A DNA stretch of 64,000 nucleotides from Oscheius tipulae. Lineage: Eukaryota; Nematoda; Chromadorea; Rhabditida; Rhabditidae. Below the pieces are notes generated by a model. The model saw only the letters and a list, made by a program, of their open reading frames with translations, made no database searches and was not told the origin of the DNA. Below are positions 33,362-43,700 of the stretch, piece after piece. The stretch covers positions 372,001 through 436,000 of the forward strand of contig JASJZH010000003.1 of the NCBI GenBank assembly GCA_037178975.1, given 5' to 3'. A program made the translations under genes and the position numbers. How positions within the stretch are numbered: the first letter of the stretch is position 1; each line of letters opens with the position of its first letter.

Positions 33362-35643
33362 CTAATTAATCAAGTTAGAGCTCTCTTGATTCGGGATATG
33401 TATATTGATGAGAGGAACAATGGAATAGTCGGTGACGAAAGTGATCAATCCATCTGTCCAACCCTCTGCGAACGCGATATCCTTTGTGTCTTCAGGCGTG
33501 TAATGACACGAAAGCAGCTGTTTTGTTCCAATTAAAGGGTTGAAGCCAATGTCAACCTCTTCTTTTGGCTTCAAAAGCCCTGTTTCAACTCTTCTCTTAT
33601 GAGCTGGTCTGAACTTCTCTTCTCCTTCTTCAATCTCGTAGACTTGTGCAGGACAGAGAGCAAATGTGACTGGATAGAAGCTAGTGTTTCTGAGCAAGAT
33701 CTCTCCTTTGTCCCCTTTATAGAAAGAGAGTGGTGGCTGGAAATGGAAGGCTAACAAGTCGACTACTTGTTTCATTGTCGGTCTTGTTTCTGGATTTGTC
33801 CTCCAACACTTCTTCATGAGCCAAACCATCATTCTTAGGTGGAGATCATCTTGTTCCTGGTAGAAAAATCTGTCCGCTTTATCAGTAGTGAACGTGGTGA
33901 GCATGGTTTTTAAGTCGATTGTCGGTCGAAACTCTTCTTCTTCATCATCGTTGTGCTGTAGCAAGAATGTTCGGAAAAAGTTCTCATCCTTTAAAAGAAC
34001 AGTTTGAGTATCGGAAGACTCCAGCTTGTTGGGGAGTGTTTTCCTGTCGCTCCCGACCTTTTGACCAGATTCCCCGCCTCCAAGAGGAGGACCCTTTGAC
34101 TCGTGTGTTCGCGTGTTCGTATGTAAGTGTGTGGCTTCCTCGCTGTAATCATGTAACACCTTCTATATCTCTCTATACCCCAACCAATAAACTAGTATTC
34201 GAACCCTTAGTGAACGGTAATACATATCGTAGGATAGACACATACAGACTCTCAATTCACAATAGACTATCTTCTTATAATAACCGTCTGCCCTACGAAC
34301 ATTTCCTATAGAACACTTCGTTTGAGCTCCAGCTAGACTTTATCTCCGTTTCACCTCGCCCATTAATAACTTCTTCTACCACTAGATTCATAAAAGGCAA
34401 TCTGGAAAAGAGTACTGTTCTTCAGACAAGGATAGTCACGGTGTAGATGAACATGGCGAAACTGTATACGTCGCACTTATAATCATACTTGGTGCTAAGA
34501 ATGGTTTCCGGAGCTGCACAGCACAAGCTTTTTGGTCTGGAAGCTAGTCTCATTGTAAATACTGTTTTACCAGACTCACATATCTGTCATGTTTGGCTGA
34601 ACATCCCTTGCAAATCCGAAGTCGCACAGCTTCAAAGTACACCAGTTGTCACAGAGAAGAGCACTGGAAGTAGTATACTCTATGAGCCAGCACCTAACCA
34701 CTAACTTGTCAATTTTCACGTCTCTATGGATCACGTGATGAATATCGTGGCAGTAGTGGAGAGCCCTGGCCAACTGTAGGAACCAGCCTTTGATTCGATC
34801 AATGTGCAAAATTCCCGGTGTGAAGATAGCTGTAAAAAATATGTCTGTAGACTTCTCTTCGTAAGAGAAATGTACTTATGATAATCAATTACTCACCCCC
34901 AGTGACTGTTCCTTGTGTCATGTATTCCAAAATCATTCCAGTGCACTTCCCGTTGTCGTCATCGACGACATATGCAAGGAACTTTAGGATGTTGGGGTGA
35001 TTGTCCAGCTGAAACTCGAGAAAATGCTTCGCAAAGACCAACATTTTATTAACTGTTGTCGTCTCAAACCCACCTTATTGGTATATATCAGCTCCCGTTT
35101 TTCATTCTTCATATGATCTGTCTTCTTCATAGCTGCTTCCCCTTTCTCTTTTTCCTCCTGTTGTTTCATCTGGGTCTTCGCCAACATTTTTTTCGGAGTA
35201 CCTTTAGGAGCTCCTGGTTTCTGTTCAACTTTCTTTGTTTTGTCTTCAATCCTCATATCATGTCGCCCTTTTGCCAATTGGTTGTGAAGTGGCAGTACTT
35301 TATAGGCGACAATCCTAAATAAACCATTGCGAAAACTAACATTTTACTGACCCAAAAGCCGGATGGTATGCCTTGTAGACAATTCCCTGCGAGCCTGCTC
35401 TAAGAGGAGTCTCATCTACTTTAAGCTGGTTCCTGTAGATATTTATCGCTGTTGGTTCGTCGGCAATGGCCGCGACTTGACGGGGAGGCACATAATGCTC
35501 CTCGGAATCTGAAGAGGTTTCTGTTATAAGAACACGCACAATGGTAACATCTGCTCCAATCACATTATTTTCGCTTACTTACCTCGCTTTCTATCCTGCG
35601 TTTGCAAAGATCCCGTCAAGCTAGAGCTTTGTTCAGTGGACAT
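33362..35643 (-). CDS. Protein kinase with C-terminal MSP domain
   Basis: Minus-strand exons 35643-35583, 35520-35352, 35314-35074, 35008-34897, 34829-34706, 34663-34580, 34536-34428 and about 33988-33362 give about 508 residues. Kinase features: glycine loop AGSQGIVYKAY, beta-3 lysine IVAYKVLP, catalytic loop HVIHRDVKIDN (formed across a splice), DFG in KLCDFGFA, AAPETI, and LMKKCWRTNPETRPTM of subdomain XI. A 60-residue Lys/Glu-rich insert (KEKGEAAMKKTDHMKNEKRE) sits after beta-3. From about residue 390 an MSP-type domain follows: GEILLRNTSFYPVTFAL, YEI, KFRPAHKRRVETGLLKP, DIGFNP. MSP domains form beta-sandwich polymers in nematode sperm and also occur in VAP-like adaptors. The last splice (34428 to 33988, acceptor TTTTAAAG) is weak; an in-frame TGA sits at 34422-34424 just past the donor. 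The fusion depends on that junction, although the exon holding the MSP domain also holds the end of the kinase fold. Confidence 0.7.
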
Positions 35644-35974
35644 TGTGGGAAGTACAACTAGGAAGATAGGTTAAATGCAGGGGTAACTTGGCTTGCGTGG
35701 CCACACACGTGTGGGTCCGATAGGATCGATTTTTTTTCTGATCGGAAATATTGCGGTGGCAGCAATCGGCAGCAGTAAACAAGCACTGGCGACAGGGTTT
35801 ATAAAGTCTTTAACAGTAAAGGAGAAATCAATTTCTTCGCACGAAGTACTATGATGACTAGACTGTCTTGGAAGTCAAGAAGAAAATATAACCAGTTACT
35901 AGTAAATGTTTGTTTGTTTCTCTCTATCACCCTGTATTTTCACAAAATGATACACAAACACGAGGCATTCAAAG

Positions 35975-37200
35975 TTAGTTATTCCAGTTCAGTATGGCAT
36001 CATTCAAAATTTTGACTATTTCAATCATTACTGGACGATTTTGCGGCTCCAATTCCCAACACTGTCGCATGAGAACGTACAGAAGTAAGTGAATATTCGG
36101 GTTCTCATCAACAGACGGTCTTTCTCCCCGGTCCACCAGCCGCCTTCGAAAAGTGACAGAGTTTTTCATTTCAGTCATGAAGGGATGACTGAAATGATTT
36201 TTATTATGTGACTGGAGATAAGCCCACTGTCTGTGGGTAATGGCGTACAGCAACATTCCATAGCTCCAGACATCCGCTTTGAAGTTGTAGTCACGGGTTC
36301 CCTGATCGTCCATCACTTCCGGAGCCATGTAGTTTAGAGTCCCGATTCTAAACATGTTATATAGAAGGAAAGGCAGATCAGTAACGAAAAGAGACTCACA
36401 GGTGAGTCATATTCCCTAGGTCTACTGGCCTGGATAGGCCAAAGTCACAGAGTTTTACAGTCATATAGTCTTGGCTCAGCAGAACACTGAAAAGTTTAAA
36501 ACTGTTGTCTGACAACCTACTTTTCGGGTTTGATGCCTCGGTGAACAATTCCCTGAACCTCGTGGCAATAAGACAACGCCCTAGCTATTTGAAGCGACCA
36601 ACTGAGAACATTGTATGGTGTCATGACCAAATCATTGCTGAAATCGGAAGAATAGATGTAACTTGCTTATAAGAACAGCACAAACGATATTTCACGGATC
36701 TATTCGGCATGTACTCTGTCAAGATGCCGAGAATGGACCTGTCATCCACAGCATACCCATAAAACTTCAGAATGTTTGGATGGTTGTCTACCTAAACAAA
36801 CCTAATTGGAAGAAATGTTGTTTATACCTCCGAAGAATATCTGATTTCTCGCTGTCTACCTCTCGAAAGAGCCTCGTTTATTTCTCTATCCTGGTTTTTT
36901 GGAACAAAAAACTTTTTCAGAGCACAGACCCTAAACAATGCTTGAAACTACACCTTATCTTACCCAATAGTTGCAGTATAGGCAACATATATGGTGCCTT
37001 GACCTCCTTCATCCACATTTTGTCTCACCATAATATCGTTGATGTGGATTACCGCAGAACGAGGGGAATAGCCCTCTACGTTCATCGAGCCATCTATGTT
37101 TAGAGCTTAAAGAGCTTGCTTTAAAGAGTGACTCGCCTTCGTTCACTCTTGGGTTCATCGTAAGTTTTGACAAACTCGGTAGACAGCGTATCGAGTAGGG
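35975..37200 (-). pseudogene. Paralogous kinase, degenerate (HRG instead of HRD)
   Basis: Exons on the minus strand include about 37090-36964 (NVDEGGQGTIYVAYTATIG, glycine loop), 36930-36828 (GVCALKKFF, beta-3 lysine), 36791-36686 (VDNHPNILKFYGYAVDD), about 36637-36521 (SWSLQIARALSYCHEV), 36486-36400 (KLCDFGLSRPVDL) and 36347-35975 (IGTLNYMAPEV to a stop). It parallels the MSP kinase next door exon for exon but has no MSP domain. The catalytic loop reads IVHRGIKPEN: the proton-accepting Asp is Gly (codon GGC, 36537-36535), so phosphotransfer is not expected. The junction between exons 36791-36686 and 36637-36521 is out of phase by one base with the splice sites I can see, and the 5' end is unclear. 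It is a pseudogene, or a pseudokinase whose exon borders I have misread. Confidence 0.55.
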
Positions 37201-37306
37201 CGACAAAACCGGCTGGGCGATAAAAGAGCACGATAAGGCTCACAGTTCTCTACTCACGGGGGAAACTAAATACTTATTCCAAGTATTTTATTTTAGTTGT
37301 TTTCCA

Positions 37307-37498
37307 TTAGACTTTGAGCTGGCTTCCGTAGATTTTTACGGCTGTTCCTTCTACGGCAATGACCGCGACTTGACGGGGAGGCTCGGAACGCTCCTCAGGA
37401 TCGGCTTTTTTTTTGTAGACGCCAATGGCGTCGTTTGTACGACTGAATGCTGTGTTCGATAGAGTAGTCTTACAGTGAGAGATGGTACAGAAGCTCAC
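37307..37498 (-). pseudogene. Solo N-terminal fragment of the kinase family
   Basis: An open frame ends EERSEPPRQVAVIAVEGTAV ... KIYGSQLKV and a stop. The MSP kinase has the matching EEHYVPPRQVAAIADEPTAI ... IYRNQLKV immediately before its glycine loop. Here translation stops at the point where the kinase domain should begin, so this is a truncated duplicate. Confidence 0.6.
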
Positions 37499-37527
37499 GA
37501 AGAGAACGGCAAAGAGACAGAGCTAAA

Positions 37528-38065
37528 ATGATTCATCGTAAGAAAATTCTGAAAAATCAAGTCTTGAAGAACTGCATGAATAAACTGGAGTCGTCGGCGG
37601 CTTCCTCAAACCTTGCTTTAGACTCATTTTATCAGTTTCATAAGGCGCTCTTGGAGTCAGATTTGGCACCTGTCCAGCCTAGAACGTTAGCCTTCTTGAT
37701 CTGGCCTCTCCGGTTCTTTCCGCATGCAAATGAGGTGGGTTTGACAGAGAGACAGAAAGACATATGCTCATAGAGACTAAGAGATAGAGACCTAGAGATT
37801 CCAGGACGACAACTTCATAACCGCATACAACGATGCCGTTCTATCATTGGCTGCCTCTGTCCGAAACTTTGGTGACTGCCAGGGAGTGAACAATCAGATT
37901 GTCGTGCAGCTCTACAGTGTACTCTATGACGAAGAGTACAGGAATGGAACAGACAAGCAGAAGAAGGACATGCTGAAGAGAGCCATCATTCCCATTAAGA
38001 ATTTGAGAAGGGAGAAGAGAGAGGCGGTTGGATGGGATGTAATTATCAAAAACGTTGATTTTTAG
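37528..38065 (+). CDS. Unrecognised alpha-helical protein
   Basis: Two exons (37528-37734, 37805-38065) join in phase 0 over a 70 nt intron that contains AGAGACAGA repeats, giving 155 residues. It begins MIHRKKILKNQVLKNCMNKL and ends GWDVIIKNVDF. There is no signal peptide or membrane segment; composition is helix-favouring with basic stretches (NLRREKREAV). I do not recognise it. The intact frame, clean GTGGGT/CCAG sites and even codon character support a real gene. Confidence 0.6.
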
Positions 38066-40256
38066 GGTTACGGAAGAGCTTGATTGTGTGATATAAAGTT
38101 AATTTGTCTGTCTCTAGGTGATCAGCTAGGGCGTAAAGCCGCTCTCCATGTAAGAATTTGATCTACTAAATCGTGGTCGAATCAGAGCCATTCAAACCTC
38201 TGAACACTTCTCGAAGATCTTTTCGTAAAAAATATCTGTTTCAATCATTGATCTGGATTTTTGGAAGACATATGATTCTATATGTTCTATAATTTGATTG
38301 ATTTATCATGCAGATCTTGATCACTCAGATTAGTGACTGGTTGTAAGTACTGAAGAACATTCTTGGATGCTTCTTCTTAACAGATTTTTCTTAATGCTTG
38401 GCTTTAATGTCTTACGCTCATAATTGTCGTATGAACATAGTGTTATTACCGCCATAAACGTCTCAAGTCCCGGCAACCAAAACCAATAAAGATTGGTACC
38501 TTTCGCCTCAAATACGTTCAAAAGGCATTCCAACAACCAATTATCGTCTCTTGGCTTGTCTGCAGCGTCGTTTGGTGGCAGTTCGACAGTCACAGTTTGA
38601 GGAATTATATTCTGAAAATTGCCGTAAACGAGTCCCCCCATCCACTTCTCGGCCATCCAGGCCTAGGGGGAGAGAGTACCAGCTTCTTTCACTTACCGGG
38701 AAAAAGTTGCGCACAACAAGAGGCAGAGCTGGTACCAATGTCAACAAGTGTAAAAGGGCATTGGTGCACTTTTCATCTTTGTATTCGTTCTAAAAGTGAG
38801 TGAAATACACGATTTTACTAGAAAACTTTCCCATCTTAGCGACTTCTTTAAAAACACACTTGTTGTATAGAATACTAAGAAACAATCCTTCCTCAACAAG
38901 TCGAGGTTCAGATATTCACCAATGTTCACATCTTGACATGAATCATCCGATGCGAGAAAATCTTTCAGCATAGATTGTACCTCTGCTTTCACTTGAAAAC
39001 GGTGGAGGTTTTCTGTCTGTAAGAAAAAAAGTTGCAAATTTCGAAACCCCTAACTGTTAACTTGTGAAGCAAGTTTTGTTCTTCTTGAGTGAAGCTGATG
39101 ACATTTTGCGGAAGTGCTAGCAGTTTGTTAGTGTTCTCTTCATTTATAATTTCAAGATTAAATGCAGAATACTGTGTGTAGAGTTTGTCCACAGCTACTA
39201 TCCATTTCTTTAAAATTATTCGGTTCACTTTAGGATCCAATTTACCTTAAACAATGAATAGTAGTCTCGTGATTCTTTGCATTTGAACATTTTATCCTGC
39301 ATGGCTGAACACAATAGCTGATTCACCAGTAGCCGTCACCAAGTCGAACAGACATACAAAATGGCAATATCCATCGTATTTCAACAAAGCCTGATCCAAA
39401 TTTTTGGTGACAATTACATGCTGAAATACCATTTCTTCTACAAGCTTCACAACTGCAGTGTAGTAAACAATGCGATAACTTTCTTTCAGAACACAAGATA
39501 TCCTGTTCCATTTGGCTATTTTATCATAATACCCGTATTTGTAAAAAGAGAATGTTGTACACTCCTTTATGTCCAACAGTTGAGCATTGCAAAGTTGATT
39601 CCATAAGGCTTGAAATTCTTCTACTGTAACCTGAAAATCTGCTAATTGCCATACCGAAAAATCGAAACAATTCGCAGGTCTTCAAGTTTTTTGGAACTGT
39701 ACCGTATTTCTCCGTCAAAATCAACTGCAACACACCAATGTTCATGCTCTGGTTTGGAGATGTCTCGTGTCAAGAGGAATGAATTTGTATGGTACTCCTC
39801 TAATATTGGGGCAAACAGCTCAACAACGAAGCTGTATGGGTCCTTTTTTAGTTCCTCCCAATCTTCGCTCTTCACTGCTAAGCAGAGCTGAAAAAAAGCG
39901 TAAAAGTATATAAAAAACACTTACAATGTACGGGAACTGTTTTACAACGTCCTCATGCGGTTTGGGAAACGGCCTATTGTAAATTTTTTGCATTTTGCGG
40001 GTCTTGCGGCTGGTACTCTTCTTCTTGCTGCAGTATAGATAAGATAAGGCGTTGGACAAATAAGGTCCAATACAATTACCATTAGAGATGTGATAAACAA
40101 AGTTAGAAACAGGCTGATGTGAAGAAGTTTGAGGTGGGATCGAAGCTGCATGAAAGTTAAGAGACGCCGTCCGCCGTTGACCCACCGCGCGTTTTGGCTC
40201 AACTTTTTGTACCACCTCGTAGGCAGTTATAAAGGATAGAGCGACAGGAATTCGAA

Positions 40257-40476
40257 AGGTAAAGTCAGCGTTTCGTCAATTTCCTCCATTATTCTCGGTA
40301 ATTTTTCTGTCAAAATATTTGGGGCAGAATTTGGCTCTGAATCGATTAAAAACACTTAGAAGCCAAGAAAATGTGTGTAAAGTGGAGAAAAACACAAAAG
40401 ATTGATTTCCAGGATGCTCGGGGCGGGATCCGACTACTACAAAAAATTTACCCGCAACCAGACTGTCCCTTTAAAG
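40257..40476. mobile_element. Fold-back MITE, copy D (right half)
   Basis: Contains TTATTCTCGGTAATTTTTCTG, ATCGATTAAAAACACTTAGA and the right end ACCAGACTGTCCCTTTAA. The left arm is absent, so the copy is truncated, possibly by the deletion that also removed part of the neighbouring gene. Confidence 0.65.
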
Positions 40477-40510
40477 GGACGGTGACATTGTGGGTGCATG
40501 GATTTACTCA
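40471..40510. mobile_element. Second MITE terminus abutting copy D
   Basis: TTAAAGGGACGGTGACATTG is a left terminal repeat starting in the same TTTAAA that ends copy D. Together they make a perfect 16 bp palindrome (40465-40480). Only about 40 bp of this element are recognisable. Confidence 0.6.
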
Positions 40511-40753
40511 TGCAGTTCTTGATTGTTCAGGATTTTCCTACGATAAATCATTTTAGCACTGTCTCTTCCCCGTCCTTGAGGTGAGCTTCTGTACCATCTT
40601 ACAATTGAGCCATAGAGATGGTGTAAGAACCTCGGACAAACACCGATCTCTCGAGTAGTTTAAAATAAGCAAGACGAGTTCGTTCCACACAATAAGTGTC
40701 AACAGCTTCGTAAGAGGTTTTTCTGGAACACACCATTCCTCTTCCTGAAACAT

Positions 40754-43700
40754 GGGTTAACTTATAGCTTAGAATATTAGTCGATGGTCGTTGAGCTCCA
40801 GACGCTTTCTGGGAAAACTGGGGCTTGTTCCCTGGCTAAATTGGTTTGGGAGAATTATTTGTGATTATGTAGAGAAAGGATTCCTGTTTGTGGGAAATAT
40901 TGTTCGGAAACGGATGACCGAAGCTTAGACGATCTTTTTCTTGCGAGGCAAATTTGTTCAGATACTGTAGTCAAATTTCAAGTTGTGGTAGAAGCCATGC
41001 AGATATGAAACTAAAAAACCACACCGCTTAGCAACACGATCTGGAGCTTCGGTCTACTTTCTTTTTGACGCAAACTGGTCCTGAATCTTCTCTTTGAAAT
41101 GTGAAAATTTTATCAGTACTTGCTTGAGCTTTAGGCTACAGGCATCTCTTGCATTTCGAGTGCAGCTTAATAGTTAAATAGTTTAGACTTCCCCAACTGC
41201 GTCAGCTGTTGCCCGTTCACCTGAATCAGATTGCAATTCTTTGGGAGCGACATAATTTTGAGCTTTTGCGCGCAATCTACTATTACGAGATGGTTCTCAC
41301 TGGCATAGACTAGTGATTATGCGAAGAGAACTTGTAGTGTTTCAGTAACCAGCTCATTCGTACCTACTAAATTTCTAGAAGCACTTGATAACAAGCTCAG
41401 TTCTTCAACAAAAAATTCAACGAATTGAAATCTGAGATAGTACGGGTGCAGCATAAGATTCGCACTTCCTCATTCCCTGTTTTTTTTTCCTCGACCTCAG
41501 TTTTGTAGGTAAAAGTTCAAGTCATTTTTGCTACTCGTCCAGCATGTTATATTATCCAGATGATGAAGGAACGCTTCAGAGTCTTCATTTTCCTTTTTTA
41601 CTAATTTCCAAGGGTGGGACGTGGGATGGATCCCAAAACCGAGTCATTTCCTTCTAGGCTTCCTAGTCATGGCGTCACTTCAGGACCCATGCGTTACTAG
41701 GGAAAAAGAAAAGAATACTTGCAAAATGGTAGGTCAGGTTGATCTATTTATGAGAATGGGTTTGAGAAGTATTGGGGTACCAAAACCCGTATTCAATCGC
41801 TGGGTAAGAATTTAAACTAATAGTAACTGACGAATGTTGATTGTGAAAAATATTCGGGCCCTCTACTCTTTATCCACTGACCACCCGTTGTTCTTCTTCT
41901 CACACGTCAATCAAGTCCTCTCTGCCTTCTTCCTGCAACCCATCCAAAGCCAGTCTACCCGGGTCTGTTTGTGTCCTCATTAGGACACCCCAGAGAGAGA
42001 GGGAGAAGGCGTGGCCGTGCTGGCCGAAGGATCATCGTGTATCTCATACTGACTGGGCGTGTCTCCTGTCCACTCCTTCTCACATCCCGTTAGGAGCATC
42101 TTGGAGCCAGCAGCTGTCAAACCTCTCAATAAGGTTCGTGGGGACACCGATTGGTAGAAAACTAATGGGAACCGGGGTCCTCTGAGGGAGTGAGGGGGAA
42201 GAAAACAACAATTAGGATGGCTGGAAGAGAGTCACTGGAGCATAGAATAGAGGAAGAGGAGAAGTCACGTTTTTAGTGATTTCTACATATGACTGTGGGC
42301 TGTTCTGAAGAGATATCGTACCGAGAAAGATTATCAGCCTAAATTCAAATTTTGGTGGGGGAATATTTAATCACATACCCTGTGAAATGCATTTTTTATT
42401 TATGTGCACGCTGTATACCAACTTTCAGGTATATTTCCGCTCTTACTTTGTTGCATTAAGTCTTGTATCCAGCTATATCTCAAATTTTATGAGCGTACTT
42501 TATAACCTTCCGCTCCCCTTTCAGTTATTAATTGTTCTGATCAGGAGCCAAGTTTCAACGAAACAAATTTTCTGAGCCAAAGTTTATGAAAAATCTGGTT
42601 GCGTGTTGACCTCCGCTAGAAACAGACACGGCCATTAGTAATTGGGAGAGGAATGAAATAATAGGGAATGCACCAAATGGGACTTCTTTCAGAAGATCTT
42701 TTGGATTTCCTATCCCACTTTCCGGAAATTACTAGTACCTGTTCTCGGCAACTGAACAAATGAAAGCCTAGAGAGGACTTGCTAAAGATACTGCGGCGTG
42801 AATTACATTTCCCCAAAACGAGCTCGTTCGCGAAGGAGAATAGGTCACAGTTCAGGATCTCAAGTCAGCTTATCACAGCTCCTGGGCTTCATGACGATGC
42901 GCTAAAGCGGCTTTCCTGATTTCTACGATCGCGCTAATCTTGCTTTTTAGGAGGGGACACAGCTCTGTGTAGTTTGAGGCAATCTGAACGGTTCTTAATA
43001 GAATTAAATTGTAGAAGGCTTAAGTAATCGTATCGTTTAAATGCCTTGGGAAGGTTATAGTTTGGTAAGCAACCTGGATTAGTTAAATTTAGTGCCTATC
43101 ACCACCAAGAAAATAACATTAGGTGAGTTCGATAAAAAAAAATCTGCTACCTTGAACAGTCCAAATTTTCGGTTTAATTTATTTTGCGGGTTAAAGTAGG
43201 TACAACTATTCCAGTACCGTCTTAAATCAGAAACCGAGCTAATGAACACATTTTCTTATTTTTAGTCCCACAACCAGGTATGCTTCATTCGCTCCACTTT
43301 CTAAAATTGTCCTATGATAAAAGCCGGCACTTCAATAGTACGGTCTTGATAATTGAGCGGCAACTTTGCAACGGTGAACCTTCAAGTAAATAGGTCTAGT
43401 AGTTTTGCGAATCTGATTTAACAACTGTATTTTAAGTTCAAAAGATCTTCTTTGGAGTATTCAACTCTTTAAGCAGATTGACCAGCTTGTTGACCCACAA
43501 AATAGCCAATTTAAGAGTCTAGAAGGGCCAGAACTGACAAGTTTCGGCTAGAAAAAAATTCAGTCCACCCTTCTCGTCAATTTTCACACAATCGGCACTC
43601 AATCCAAATTTAATGTCCACGAGAAGGCGACGAGACGCCATCTTGTGCGTTCCTTTTCGGTCATTACACCCTTCAATTTATTTTCTTTAAACTATACCGT

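Larger units (their letters stand above)
38330..40753 (-). pseudogene. Large unrecognised gene, probably broken (possibly listerin-like)
   Basis: A chain of minus-strand exons: about 40753-40560 (TKLLTLIVWNELVLLILNYS), 40215-39927 (KPHEDVVKQFPYI), 39890-39690 (LCLAVKSEDWEELKKDPYS), 39637-39300 (VTVEEFQALWNQLCNAQL), 39240-39055 (LDPKVNRIILKKW), 39020-38856 (LHRFQVKAEVQSMLKDFL), 38790-38697 (TNALLHLLTLVPALPLVV) and 38664-38330 (AWMAEKWMGGLVYGNF ... to a stop). Most junctions I checked keep frame, e.g. FFP|AWM at GTAAGT/CCCTAG. The VPALPLVVRNFFP segment loosely recalls the region before the RWD domain of listerin (LTN1), but no RWD or RING follows and the N-terminus is missing. A fold-back repeat sits in the first gap and no start codon was found there. 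I treat it as a truncated or decaying gene of uncertain family. Confidence 0.4.

Noticed and set aside
33362-35643. MSP exon as a separate MSP gene
   Set aside because: The same exon begins with kinase subdomain XI (KCWRTNPETRPTM) in the same frame, so the MSP domain belongs to a kinase product unless the exon itself is chimeric.
36521-36521. Kinase catalytic-loop Asn missing in both kinases
   Set aside because: In both genes the Asn codon is split by an intron (AA|T) and is restored by splicing. Only the HRD Asp of the second kinase is truly replaced.
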